Source of the DNA: Serripes groenlandicus
Lineage: Eukaryota; Mollusca; Bivalvia; Cardiida; Cardiidae
Reading direction: 5' to 3'
Assembly (NCBI GenBank): GCA_031761405.1
Contig: JASEVX010000035.1
Location: 1,044,936-1,108,935, forward strand
DNA: 64,000 nt
The position numbers and the translations under genes are program-made. How positions within the stretch are numbered: position 1 is the first letter of the stretch; every line of letters starts with the position of its first letter. The notes beneath the pieces are model-generated. The model was given only the letters and a program-made list of their open reading frames with translations. It had not been told where the DNA came from and made no database searches. Below are positions 1-13,200 of this stretch, piece after piece.

Positions 1-54
1 AAAAGTCGCCTAAAGCAGAAGCATCAGAAAGCGTCTATATGTGGGAAAGTGTTA
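1..54. mobile_element. PB1 MITE, truncated right end
   Basis: The sequence matches the right half of the commonest repeat in the window (here called PB1): a CATCAGAAAGCGTCTATATG segment followed by a decayed GGGAAAGGGTTAA end. The left half lies outside the window. Confidence 0.6.
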
Positions 55-970
55 AATTACAGCGGTTTAAGTGTTGATTAATCAGCACCATTTTACGCAT
101 TTATCCTCGCAACGATGCGTCAGTCATAATGCTACCGATCCCGGCAACCCTCGAGTGCGAGGGTAAAAACTCCAGAGAACGAACGAACCTTCCCCACGGT
201 CACGGGTCAACTCGGCCTGTAACCCACTTGCCCCCGAGTCAACTCAGTTAACTGAGTTAACTTGGCCCGTTGTGAATTTTATGGTGCAGATAACTTTTTT
301 CTTATTTCAACTAATATTTTAACTTTAAAATAATCAAAAAAATGCACAATTCCATTACGCAAATAATATAAATATAAACAACATCGCACAATTACATTAC
401 GCAAATAATACAAATACAAACAACATCGCACATAATTTATATGAAAATTAAAAAATATAATGCAATTAAGTCAAGTCAGGGACAATATATACACGGTCCC
501 TGGTCAAGTTAATTTCTCTGCGAACACATATAGCACAATAAAAAAAATTTTTTTACAGTGAGGATGTTTTTGTTTTCTGTAGGCCTATATACTTACTCAA
601 ACTCGTTATTAACATCTTAATGATAAAAAACACGCTACTTTAAAATCAGTCAAACTTCAGCTATTAAAGAAAATCATACAACGGTGACAATTTGTTCTGT
701 TTAATTATACGGAGTGTCCATAATGGATGGGCTCCTGCCAGGTATTATCGATTAAATTAAAAAAACATGTGGATCGAGATAATACGATATATTATAAATA
801 CGATTATCGATTTACTCAATCAACAATCAATTAAAGAACCGAGTTATAACCGATTAGGCAATTTAAGTGATAATTGCTTTCTTGCCTTCGTACAATTGTG
901 AACATGTGTATACCGTTTTAATTATGAGCAAACATGCAATCAAATTAATATTTTAGATTCTTCTAACACA
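55..970. other. Gene-less stretch
   Basis: No exon could be supported. Bases 105-170 resemble the middle of the SINE2 family in minus orientation. Bases 230-265 form a small palindrome around AACTCAGTTAACTGAGTT. A unit of about 50 bp containing CATTACGCAAATAATA is repeated twice at 341-432. The rest is AT-rich and unrecognised. Confidence 0.5.
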
Positions 971-979
971 TACCAAACC
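971..979. repeat. 9-bp target-site duplication, left copy
   Basis: TACCAAACC here is repeated exactly at 4025-4033, on either side of the long inverted-repeat element. Nine-base duplications are typical of Mutator-like elements. Confidence 0.85.
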
Positions 980-3900
980 GGGTATCACTAAACAGAGTCT
1001 GGTAGAGTCTGGTAGAGTCTGGTCGTCAAATATCCCATTATATCACTGTTTTGTTGTGTTTTTGTATTGAAATGAATAAAATAAAGTGCTATTGTATCAT
1101 ATAAATAAAAATAAAAAAGGTATTTGCCTATTTTAGTTCATTTTCGAATGAATATAGAAATAGTATATGCGTGGACACGGACACTGGTAGAGTCTGGTCA
1201 TTATTAAGCAATAAATACAAAGTTTTATACGATTTTTAAGTTATAAAAAGTTTAATTTGATTTATATGTGTCATATTATATATTTATTTCATATATTATT
1301 TCAGCTGATAATCGGGAAAATAGTGGAAGATTGAGGATTTTAACGATAACATTGTTTTTCGTAAATCAAAATGGCTGACGTGAAATTTCTGTTTATAATG
1401 CGGCCCTATCGTACATCTTGATCGAGTTATACACTAAATTCTCTCTCTATTATGGGCCAACTAATTGATTAGGTGTGATCAACAGATTAGTGTTATAATT
1501 ACCAATATTTTAAATGTATGAAAACTACTTGATTGGAATAATGTTATGTTTTATATGTCATTAACATTAATTGAACCAAATGCTTAGAGAACTATATACT
1601 TACTTAAAAGTAATTCATATGAAATTGCAGGATAAATTAAGTTATATCGACCAGAGTAAATTAATTTTTTGTTCCGACGAAGAGTTTTCGACTTGTAAAG
1701 CCATTGACATATGTATCCCACAAGCCACAAGAGTTCTTTGCGCGAAACATTTGAAGGATAATGCGGTAAATAAACTCAGTAAGTGTCTTCCTCAACCTGA
1801 GGTTAACTGCATTATTTGTAAACTCTTCGGTCCTAATGGTATCTTAAGTGCTGAAACTGCAACCTCATTCACAGAAATGAACCAAGAAGTATCCAATACA
1901 CATCCAAATTTGACATATTTAGAACGGATACTTACCAATTTGGAGAAGCATATGTTTCTCCTGAAACATCCCTGGCTACCACAACAATGGTTTAATAATG
2001 CAAATGAGTCGTACAACCATGTTATCAAAAGGACGACAAACTGGGTAGTCCAGAAATTGCCCGACATGATAGAAAATTTACAATAACTTGAACAGTGTCA
2101 AGCTCTAGATGTGAGAGGCGCATTGCACGAATTGGGTAAATATTGTTTGGCGACACAAGCGTCGGTGCTACATGGACACAGTTAAGTCCTGACCTGAGAT
2201 CAAGGCGATTTATGAAATTATTGAACTTTAAGTCGCATCACATTTCAAACATCACATCAAAAGATAAGCAACTAACATTACCATCCATTACGAGAATTGC
2301 ACGAAAACTCGGCACGCGCAAACGCCTGAAAAATTGCAAAACATACACAATTGAAAATAAAAAAAAACCACATTATATTAAAACACATTCATGTAAAAAG
2401 GACTGCATATTTTAGTTGCAAACCAACAACAATATATTTTTTATCAATCATTCGCTTATACCTGTATGTCAGTTGTACATTCGACATTTTCAACAATAAT
2501 TCCTCTATATCTGTCTAAAATGTTAACGCTAGGACAAGGTTTAAATTTGAGTACTGGTTATGTCACAAAGAAGCAGACATAAAGAAGCGGAAAATATAAA
2601 CCAAAAACAATGAATAAAAATTCCAAAAAATGGAGCTCTGTGTAGGGTCTTTTTTGTTAACCTAAAATGAGATCACGTCACCAATTAGAAACGAATTGAA
2701 TCAAGCACACCTAAATCTTGAGGATACAAAATAAACCGGCATACATCTGTTAGAGATTCGGGTTGAGACAAATGTGTTAAGGGAGAATTCCGGGTTTGTC
2801 CTTTGCGTATCACTCGATTTAATAGCGAGCTGGCAGGGGAAGGGCTCTATATTGACTCACAGGTTTCGCGGGTAATGTTGGCCCGGGGTTCACATGTCGG
2901 CAATGTCTGCATGTTAAACAAGCGCTGCGAACACCCTAAGCTAGCACGCTCAACAGTGGTGCAGACACGGCCGGTAGCTGGGTGCTGCTGCTCGGCCATG
3001 CTTTAAATCTCTATCAAATGAATGTACATAGAACTAAAATCATAGAATAAAAAATCCAAAAAAATGGAGCTCTGTGTAGGGTCTTTTACGGCCCTATTTT
3101 GGTAACCTAAAATGGAAAACATAGAATAAATTCCCAAAATGATATAATATAGATCCAAACATTAAATTTTAGGCCATGAGAGAGTTCCTCCACGTGGTGT
3201 GGCCTGGATACAATATTTCCCAAAATGCATTTTATGAACTATATCAGGATATATATTTATTGTTCAAGTTAAAATATTTTTGCATATTTTTAAAAAAAAA
3301 TGCAAAATGGTTTAGTTTGATTCTATTTTTTGCGGAATGTAGTAACTACACACTCTCTTTAATTTCATATGAACTACCTTTAAGTAAGTATATATAGCTC
3401 TCTAAGTTTTTGGTTTAATTAACGTTAATGACATATCAAACATACAATTATTCCAATCTATAGTAGTTTTCATACATTTAATATCTTGGTATTGTTATAA
3501 TATAATTATAACACTAATCTGTTGATCACACCTAATCAATTAGTTGACGCATAATATAGAGAGAATTTAGTGTATTACTCGTTCAGGACGTGCGATATTG
3601 CCGCATTATAAACAGAAATTTCACGTCAGCCATTTTGATTTACGAAACACAATGTTATCGTTAAAAATCCTCAATATTCCACTATTTTCCCGATTATCAG
3701 CTGAAATAATATAAGAAATAAATATATAATATGACACATATAAATCAAATTAAACTTTTTATAACTTAAAAATCGTATAAAACTTTGTATTTATTGCTTA
3801 ATAATGACCAGACTCTACCAGTGTCCGTGTTCACGCATATTATATTTCTATATTCACTCGAAAATGAACTGAAATAGGCAAATACATTTTTATTTTTATT

Positions 3901-4024
3901 TATATGATACAATAACACGTTAATTCATTCATTTTAATACAAAAACACAACAAAACAGTGATATAATGGGATATTTGACGACCAGACTCTACCGGACTCT
4001 ACCAGACTCTGTTTAGTGACACCG
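980..4024 (+). mobile_element. Mutator-like (MULE) DNA transposon with ~650-bp terminal inverted repeats
   Basis: A 3045-bp element is bounded by exact 9-bp duplications (TACCAAACC at 971-979 and 4025-4033). Its ends begin GGGTATCACTAAACAG on the left and, reverse-complemented, CGGTGTCACTAAACAG on the right. The inverted repeats run from 980 to about 1628 and from about 3362 to 4024. They carry short tandem AGTCTGGTAG units at the tips and have diverged by small indels. The left arm reaches into the start of the transposase-like reading frame at 1571, so the right arm carries an inverted copy of the first codons. The interior also holds a direct repeat of about 60 bp (around 2620-2680 and 3050-3110) containing ATGGAGCTCTGTGTAGGGTC. 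Superfamily assignment rests on the duplication length, long arms and the coding remnant. Confidence 0.85.
1571..2190 (+). pseudogene. MULE-type transposase remnant
   Basis: An open frame of 171 codons from 1571 ends at a stop at 2084-2086. The same frame continues after the stop for about 30 more plausible residues (ALDVRGALHELGKYC) to a second stop near 2188. The segment CSDEEFSTCKAI, followed by a RVLCAKHLKDN run, resembles the TDGE..L..A..FP.A..LLC..HL motif of MULE transposases. NANESYNHVIK resembles their later NxxES.N..K motif. An intact MULE transposase has several hundred residues and a zinc-binding N-terminus, so this is a fragment that is very probably inactive. The first codons lie in the left terminal inverted repeat, so the apparent start may not be the original one. 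Confidence 0.7.
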
Positions 4025-4033
4025 TACCAAACC

Positions 4034-5417
4034 TAGTGGTAATTTCGTTATGATTGTGTTATTAATTAGGTCTTTGGATTACTTGATATCTACAACAAAG
4101 AACACAAATACAAATTTACCTTTAAATAAAGATTATGTTACAACTGTGACCACACACTTGTAGAGAACATATACATACAATGTATATGTCTCTGAATATA
4201 ACACGTAAACAGATGTTTATGCAACTAATAAATAAAATTTGAGGACATCATGAGTAATCTCCCATTTAGCCACTTTGTTTTAAAAATCAGTTTTAAACTT
4301 ATTTAGTTTACATTGCTTGCGAAACAAAGTGTCACAAGTGTGTATTCTTTTTTTAAAGTTAATATTTCGGATAAGGATATTATGAATGTAAAATTCGGTT
4401 CTTGAAAAAAAAAGGCCGGAATACATTTGAGACATCCCTCGATTTTGACACAAGCTATGCCGAGTTATTTCCCTTAGATGAATGGGTTTGGTCACAAACA
4501 TTTGGGACAAAGTATCTATTTGGCTTTACCTTTACATATATTTAATTTAAATTCGACCCTTTCTGATCAGATATTTAAGTTTTTACATGTTTTCAGCTTT
4601 AGGTAATACAAATTACCCGCTTGTAAATAAAAACGAAAATTTTCGGGTGGTAAACACATCATTTGAAGTTACTTCCCTTGTAACATCAATGTCCGGTAGC
4701 CATTTGTAAACAAACAGTTGGCAACAGGGTTCGATAGACGGATAACTGTTTGCGAATGAAGTCTAATTGAGCGCACACATCGTTAGAATGTGGCAATATT
4801 TCTACGCACATGCAGCTTACCACATGTGTCGGTGGTTTGAACAGGGAAATCGTCTTAAGATGTGAGTAATTACATCGACAAGACTGCCTCTTAATTCAAT
4901 TAAGTAACCCTATTTCCGGATACTCTATATATCGGATAAAATTAGCAGTTTCCGTTTCTGCAGAGCTCTAGATAGCATTCAACAAATCGTATTTGACACT
5001 AACCATATGATGTGGGTACTCAAACCAATCGGTTCAATGATAGTATACCATCCTTGGGCCTTATGAGCACCCAAACCATAGGGTACAACACAAAACCTTA
5101 ATGAATGTTATTGAAAAGAAAAAATGTCTCCTCTTGCCACAATTTTTAACTTTTTTCTAAAATATATCTTTATTTTTTAGTGAATTTCCATATTTATGCT
5201 AAGACATTTTCGAAGTTGTCTGCTAGAGATGTGATGGGTGTTGGAACATTTTTGATAATCGTTTTGATAAATAGTCAAACACAAATTCATGAACATGAAT
5301 AATTATATGGTTTGTGCTATTTCTCATTTGTCCACAATTTCTAAATTCATCTATATAAGCTTTAAAAAGCGGTAAAACCATCAGACAACTGATGTCTGTT
5401 ATTTTATCTGGAACAGG
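4034..5417. other. Gene-less stretch
   Basis: No exon, RNA or recognised repeat could be supported. The sequence is AT-rich with scattered short frames only. Upstream exons of the membrane-protein gene that starts to be visible at 6229 could lie here, but no candidate with a matching splice phase was convincing. Confidence 0.4.
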
Positions 5418-6212
5418 TATAACCCTTTCCCACTTACAACAAATCTGGAGCAGATGATTTTGAAAAACATTTGGCAAGCATTTGGACATTTTTGTAAATG
5501 AAAGTATATATACTTATTGAATAAAATTGAAACCATTGTGTGACAAATGGAGAAATTGCTCATCATTTGGCAAATTTCTATATGTTTTCAGAAGTTATCC
5601 ACTACAGATGCGTCTGACAGAATGTGTCTGCAAGAGTAAAGGGTCAATCCTTTCCCTCATACGACAATTCTGCAGTGGACGACTTAGAACATTTTTTGTC
5701 AGATGGATGTAACCTGTGACTAAAAGTGGAAAACATTGTGACAAAAGGAGAAATTGCACGTTCTGTGCAATTTCTTCTTTTGTCACTATGTTTTCAAAAC
5801 GCCGTCTGCTTTAACCCTTTCCCTCATACGACAATTCTGCAGCAGACGACTTAGAACATATTTTGTCAGATGGATGTAACCTGTGACTAAAAGTGGAAAA
5901 CATTGTGACAAAAGGAGAAATTGCACGTTCTGTGCAATTTCTTCTTTTGTCACTATGTTTTCAAAACGCCGTCTGCTTTAACCCTTTCCCTCATACGACA
6001 ATTCTGCAGCAGACGACTTTGAACATATTTTGTCAAAAAATAGAAAATCTCAATAATTGAATGGATATTAAACCTATGACAAAAAGTGGAAAACATTGTG
6101 GCAAAAGGAAAAATTGAACGTTTTGTGCAATTTCTTCTTTTGTCACTTTGTTTTCAAAAAGCCATCTGCTACAGAGGCGTCAGAAAGCGTCTATATGAGG
6201 GAAAAGGTTAAT
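5418..6212 (+). repeat. Tandem cluster of PB1 MITE copies (167-bp unit)
   Basis: One divergent full copy (about 5418-5650) is followed by copies that stop after GCCGTCTGCT and restart with TTAACCCTTTCCCTCATACG at 5811 and 5978, giving a 167-bp period. The last copy runs through to GAGGGAAAAGGTTAA at about 6211. The array ends 17 bp before the first exon of the membrane-protein gene. Confidence 0.8.
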
Positions 6213-6228
6213 TATGTTAACTTTTCAG

Positions 6229-6371
6229 ATCCCTGTTTCTACTGATCATTGCTGCTCTCCTACCAGTCGCCCAGCTGTATGTGATACTGTTGGAGAAATC
6301 ACAGAGACACTGTGAACAGCCCCTACTCTCCCTTGCCATTGCTTCAACTGTACTCACATTCTTCACTGTTG
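6229..6371 (+). CDS. Membrane-protein gene, exon a (internal)
   Basis: The acceptor is TTAACTTTTCAG before 6229 and the donor is GTTG|GTGAGT at 6372. The frame starts after one base (completing a codon from an unseen upstream exon) and reads 47 codons beginning SLFLLIIAALLPV, with two hydrophobic segments joined by a short loop ending in RHCEQP. One base is left over and pairs in phase with the next exon. A PB1 MITE ends 17 bp upstream, so little original intron remains around the branch point. Confidence 0.75.
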
Positions 6372-7227
6372 GTGAGTTTTAGCCCAATCTAATCAAAACA
6401 AGACCTATTTTCCGCTGCATTGTTACCTGTGGGTCTTCTCAGATTAACTTTTGCTTCAGTTTATCAAATGTTCACCTACTTAATTGTGACAAATCAACAT
6501 ATAGGAGACAACCCGAATAAATAAAGAGTTGATGGCCAAGTGTTGCCTTATATAGTAACTAGTCGAACGTTGGTTGAATCATTTAAATTCCATGCAAAGA
6601 AAGATGAGCACAGTCCTGCTAATGATAATGTTATGTATAGGGTCAATACCAGTATTAATGACTCAACATTTCATGAGGCATCGTCAGATCCCATTCTATG
6701 TACCGTATAATATTTTGAATTTATTCTTAAAAGATTGCCATCACCCTTTCTCACATACAGATCATTAATAAGATTACCATTTTCTTTTACCAAAAAAATA
6801 TTTTCAGTGTATGCAAATTCTACTTTTACAATAATTTGAACTATTCAATAGATATCTTTTCATTGAAGAGATTTGCTGTTATGAGGGAAATGATTTGCAT
6901 TCTTTGTCAGAAACCATCTTCAGCATCAGGGTTAATGAATTTCCCACATTTACAACAAATCTGTAGCAGACGACATTGAAAGACACTGGGAAAAAAAATG
7001 TGACAATGTGCTATATATATGAATGTTTTATTATCGAATAGAGTTGAAAACATTATGGCAAATTTATGGAGAAATTGCTCATTATGAGCAATTTCGCCTT
7101 TTGCCATAATGTTTCCAAAATTCTTCTGCTTCATAGGCATGATCAGAAAGCGTTGATATGTGGGAAAGGGTTAATGACATTTTTAGCTCGACTATTCGAA
7201 GAATATGAGAGCTATACTACTCACCCT

Positions 7228-7265
<38 letters not shown>

Positions 7266-10200
7266 CGTCACACTTTGGTTAAGGTTTTGCATGCAAGTTC
7301 TTAAATACTACATGTATTGCATTGAAACTTTCTACAACCCTACCAAACTATCACACCAATGTAGATTATCAAGTTAGATAACTCTATCCTGCATTTTATG
7401 CAAGTTATGGCCCTTTTTTACTTAGAAATTCTGGTTAAAGTTTTGCGTGCAACTAAAGTAAGAGTCCATATCTCAGTATTTAATTGATGCATTGCATTGA
7501 AACTTTATACAGCACTACCCAACTATCACACCTATGTAGATTATCAAGTTAGATAACTCTATCCTGCATTTTATGCAAGTTATGGCCCTTTTTTTACTTA
7601 GAAATTCTGGTTAAAGTTTTGCGTGCAACTAAATTAAGAGTCAATATCTCAGTATTTACTTGATGCATTGCATTGAAACTTTCTACAACCCTACCCAACT
7701 ATCACACCTGTGTAGATTATCATCTAAGATAACTCTATCCTGCATTTTATGCAAGTTATGGCCCTTTTTTTACTTAGAAATTCTGGTTAAAGTTTTGCAT
7801 GCAACTAAATTAAGAGTCCATATCTCAGTATATACTTGATGCATTGCATTGAACCTTTATACAACCCTACCCAACTATTACACCTATGTAGATTAACAAG
7901 TTAGATAACTCTATCCTGCATTTTAGGCAAGTTATGGCACTTTTTTTTACTTAGAAATTCTGGTTAAAGTTTTGCGTGCTACTAAATTAAGAGTCCATAT
8001 CTCAGTATTTACTTGCTGCATTGCATTGAAACTTTCTACAACCCTACCCAACTATTACACCTGTGTAGATTATCAAGTATGATAGCTCTATTCTGCATTT
8101 TATGCAAGTTATGGCCCTTTTTTTACTTAGAAATACTGGTTAAAGTTTTGCGTGCAACTAAATTAAGAGTCCACGTCTCAGTATATACTTGATGCATTGC
8201 ATTGAACCTTTATACAACCCTACCCAACTATCACACCTATGTAGATTATCAAGTATGATAACTCTATCCTGCATTTTATGCAAGTTATGGCCTTTTTGGA
8301 CTTATAAATTCTGGTTAAAGTTTTGCATGCAACTACATAAAGAGACCATCTCTTAGTAACTACTTGATGCATTGCATTGAAACGTTATACAGCCCTTACC
8401 AACCAGCATTTTATGCAAGTTATGGACCTTTTTGGACTTAGAAATTCTGGTTAAAGTTTTGCAACTACATTTAGAGTGTAATCTCAGTAACAACTTGAAC
8501 AATTGTATTGAAACTTTATACAACCTTTCCCAATTGTACAACTATAAACACAACCAATTAAGATAACTCTATCCTGTATATGGTGCAAATTGTTGCCCTT
8601 TTTTTACTTAGAAATTATGGTTAAAGGTTTGCGTGCAACTACATTAAGAGTCCATATCTTAGTAACTACTTGATGCATTCCATTGAAAGGTTATACAACC
8701 CTATCTAACCATCAAACCTATGAAAATAATCATGTTAAATAACACTATCCTGCATATAATGCAAATTATCACCCACTAAGAAATTGTGGTTAATGTTTTG
8801 CATGCAACTACATTAGAGTCCATTATCTCGGTAACTTAAATAAGCGGTGGAATAGTCGAGCGCGCTGTCCTCCGACAGCTCTTGTTAAAAGGTGTATTTT
8901 ATAATGATTTACCCTTTTACCTGTTTCAGATAATTTTTGAGGGTTTTGCAACATATCATTTTTGAAAACATTGTGGGAAAAGGAGATTCTGCTCAGAACT
9001 ATCAATTCATATTTTTTTCCATGATGTTTTCAATAATATATATAGAGGATCTTACATGAGTGCTTATTTGTTATTGTTTTTATGAAACGAGTCAACTGAA
9101 ATAATATGACACGAGGCTCTGCCGAGCGTCATATTCGTTTCAGTCGACCAGTTTCATAAAAACAATATCAAATAAGCACGAATGTAAGATTCTATTTATC
9201 ACATAACACCATAAAAAGATTGTTTTAAATCTTTAAATCGATCTTTCTTCGTCCTAATGTAAACAGTGACTGAAGTTCACCCCGAAGTTCAAATGCATAC
9301 TTCCACTGTAATAAGTAGTGCCTATTAATAACCTTTTGATTTTATACAAAATTAGCAACAAGGCACTTATAAATATTTCATTTATCTAGATTTATTCTCT
9401 TTAAACAATATTTTTAATAAATGCCAAAATTCAGAACAATTATAAACACTATGATTTAAAGTGACGTCACACTGGAGTGACGTCACATACGTGCTGTGAG
9501 TCGGCTATTTATGTATGATATTTATGTCACTGCTTTATGTCACTCCTGGAGCGCAAGTTATGTGATAAATCATAATATTATATCATAATTTTCAGCTGTT
9601 GCAATTTTGTTCTCAAATCTTTTAAACGCTTTCCCACTTGCAGACAAGTTTAAGGCATTTGCAGCAGACAACTTTTGAAAACATTGTGGGGAAAGGAGAA
9701 AATTGCTTATACTAAGAAATTTCTCATAATGCCAATTTTTCTTTTAACCCTTTACTACATATAGACGCTTTCTGACGCCTCTGCAGCAGACGACTTTTGA
9801 AAACATTGTGGGGAAAGGAGAAAATTGCTTATACTAAGAAATTTCTCATATTGCCAATTTTTCTTTTAACCCTTTACTACATATAGACGCTTTCTGACGC
9901 CTCTGCAGCAGACGACTTTTGAAAACACTGTGACAAAAGAAGAAATTGCTCAAAACAAGTAATTTCTTCTTTTGCCACAATGTTTTCAACACTTTTCAGT
10001 AATAATACAAACATTTATAGAGCTTTTCCATGTTTTGCCTAGATGTTAACAAAGTCATCTGCTGCAGAATTGTTGTATGTGGGAAAGGGTTAACTCTATA
10101 AAATAATATATTTTCTTTTATAGGGATTTTCCACGATAAAGCGTTACTGGTAAATGTTTTCAAAGTTGTATGCTGCAGATTTGCCAAAGTCAATCCAGGG

Positions 10201-13200
10201 GTTGTGAGTTTGAACCCCAGCTCGGCCAACATTCTCACTGTGCCGAGAGTCATTCGTCTTTCACTGATTGGCTTACAGTCTAAAACTATGTGGAAGAAAT
10301 CAGCCATTTGCTTGGAAAGAATTGTTGTGCATTGGTGTGAGAAAGCCAGGAAACCGCATGAGTAGGTGCAGTGATATGACTGAAAAATTGTTGAAAACAG
10401 CGTTAAACCATAATCAATCAATCAACCAATCAATCTCAACACATATTTATATAAACTGTTTGTTTTCTTCTGCAGGCTTCACCTTCCTGTTCTGTATATT
10501 CATACCTGTCCCAAGAAGTGTGAAGATAGTCTTCCATGTGTTTGGAGCTGGAGCTCTTATTCTGGGATTGATGACAGCATGGAATACATTCCAGGCAAAG
10601 GAGCTTTGTGTTAGTAGTTTTATTTACCCTTTTCCAAAGTGAAGACATGCTTTGACCCTTTCCCTCATACAACAATTCTGCATCAGACGATTTTGAACAT
10701 ATTTTCTCAAAAGACAGAAAATCTCTAAAAATTGAATGGATAACCTATATATTATGCTATGAATAAAAGTAGAAAACTATGTTTTCAAAAAGCCGTCTGC
10801 TACAGAGGCGTCAGAAAGCGTCTATATGAGGGAAAGGGTTAAGACATCTGCAGCAGATGACTTTTGAAAATATTGTTGCAAAAGAAGGAATGACTCATAA
10901 GAAGCAATTTTCTCTTTTGCCCCTTTTTCGCCTCTTTTCAATTATTATCGTTTATAAATAAAGTTTGTTTCATATTTTCGTCTTGATGTTTTCTATGTTA
11001 TATGCTGCAAATGTATTGTATATATGAGAAAGGGTAAATTACTATCTTTATGTTTGCCTCTTTGCTTCATATGATATTGTTAAAGAAATTTGCTTTCAAA
11101 TTACCTGAGGGGATAATAAAACATTTAAAATATGACAATATAAGCTTCAAAAGACATTTGAAAACATGGTTTCAAAAGAAGAAATTGCCCAATATCAGTG
11201 TGTCACTGTGTATACCACGTGACTTTGACGTCACAAATGCTACGGCGGACAGAAATATTTTACTTCGGTTTAGATGTAAAAACAAAGGTAACTTTCATCA
11301 TAATTTTTAATGAAACATGGCGCAATCTACGCCGCTAAAAGAGCCCTATCTCCTTTTTTTTCAACGGAGTTTGATTAGTGGTTTAGTTTTTTCAAACACT
11401 TGGATGAACCTTTTCTTAAAATTAATTAATATCGCCGAAAGCCGGAGCATTATCAAAACTGGATTTTGAGAACAGGTTCGTCGAAGTGTTTGAAAAAATT
11501 AGACCACTAATCAAACTCCTGTAAAAAAACGGAGATAGGACATAGTAAGCGGCGTAGACTGTGTCATGTTTCATTAAAAAGGGTGAAGAAATAAAAAAGA
11601 TGCTATTGTTTTTACATTCTTATTAAGAGCAATTATTGCTGTCTGACCATGCAAATATGACGTCAAAGGTCACGTGGTATACACACACTGTCTTTGAACA
11701 GTTTCTCCTATTGCTAGCAGCTACAATACTCACAGCTTTATTCAAAGAATATTCTTTCTTTTAAAGACATTTTCCATGTTTTTGCAAATTCATTTTGAAG
11801 CATCTGCAGCAGATGGCTTTTGAAAACATTTAGGCAAAAGGAGAAATCGCTTATAATTTTGAGCAATTTCTCCTTTGCCTCAATGTTTTCAACACTATTC
11901 AATAATTATACTTTTATTTATAGACAATTCATATAATTTTGCCTTTATTTAATAGTTAAAGAGATTTGCCACATTTTGGCCTAGATTTTACAAACGTCAT
12001 CTGCTGCAGATTTGTTAACAAAAGTCATCTGCCTAGGATACTTTGTATGTGGGAAAAGGTTAACCCTTTCCCACCTGCCGACGATTTATGACGCCTTTGC
12101 AGCAGATGACTTTTAAAAACATTGTGGTAAAAGAGAAATTGCTCATGATGAGCAATTTATCCTTTTACCACAATGTTTTCAATCTTTTTCAAAACTTAGA
12201 TTTTCATTCATAGCAATGTTATCACATTTTTTCCTAGATGTTTTCAAAGTCGTCTGCCACATGTTAAATTGTTGTATGTGGGAAAAGGTAAAGAATGTAG
12301 TGTGACTGATCATCATTGTTGTTAGCATGTGAAACATGTGCCATTCTCGTCTGACATGGCTTATTTGTAAATTTTCTTTTTTCGTTCCAGAGTGTCTCTG
12401 TACCCGAGTTGTTGTTTCTGTCAGAGATCAGCTCCTACTTTGGATTAGCCTCACTAGGTAAAGTTTTAATCCCTTTCCCTCATAGAGACGCTTTCTGACG
12501 CCTCTGCAGCAGATGACTTTTTGAAAACATAGTGACAAAAGAAGAAATTGCACAAAACGTGCAATTTCTCCTTTTGCCACAATGTCTTCCACTTTTTGTC
12601 ATAGGTTATCCATTCAATTATGGGGATTTTCTATGTTTTGACAAAATACGTTCAAAGTCGTCTGCTGCGGAATTGTCGTATGAGGGAAAGGGTTAAAAAA
12701 AAATCAGTTATATTACAGCATTTACTAGGGTAAGTTACCAGTACTAGTGGTAGCATTGGGCCGATGATCGATTATAATCGAAAGTTGATCGGTTTTGCTT
12801 TATGTTGGTGATAATCAATTGCATTTTACCACAATCGATTATCGGATGGAAAAGGAAGAATTATTGCTCACTGAGAGACTAAAAGCCTTTTTCACAAAAG
12901 TGCAGCAATTATTATCATTTGGGTAACACTCAAGAAAAATAAATATAAGTATCATGCCAGCAGTGTAGTTCTGCAATTTGATCTGTCTGTTTACTGTTTG
13001 CTAATTAGTCACCGAAGATTTTCAATATTATATTTTAACAAACATCATACATTTGGATGAGATATCATGGATGCATAGGCCAGGCGCATAGCTGACTGTA
13101 CGCAAAATACACAAGGGGTCCTGATCCAGTAATCGGTTACTTTTCTCATTTGATCTGTTACAACAAAACATTTTGATCACCCTTTGATAAATGGTATACA

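Noticed and set aside
2803..3006. Small plus-strand frame inside the Mutator-like element as a captured host gene
   Set aside because: The 67 codons show no recognisable domain and no splice signals. It lies between two direct repeats and may be ordinary element sequence.
10268..10642. 124-codon frame covering exon b of the membrane-protein gene
   Set aside because: Its first half is SINE1 sequence on the wrong side of a good acceptor. Only 10476-10609 is exon, and the frame there is confirmed by phase with neighbours.
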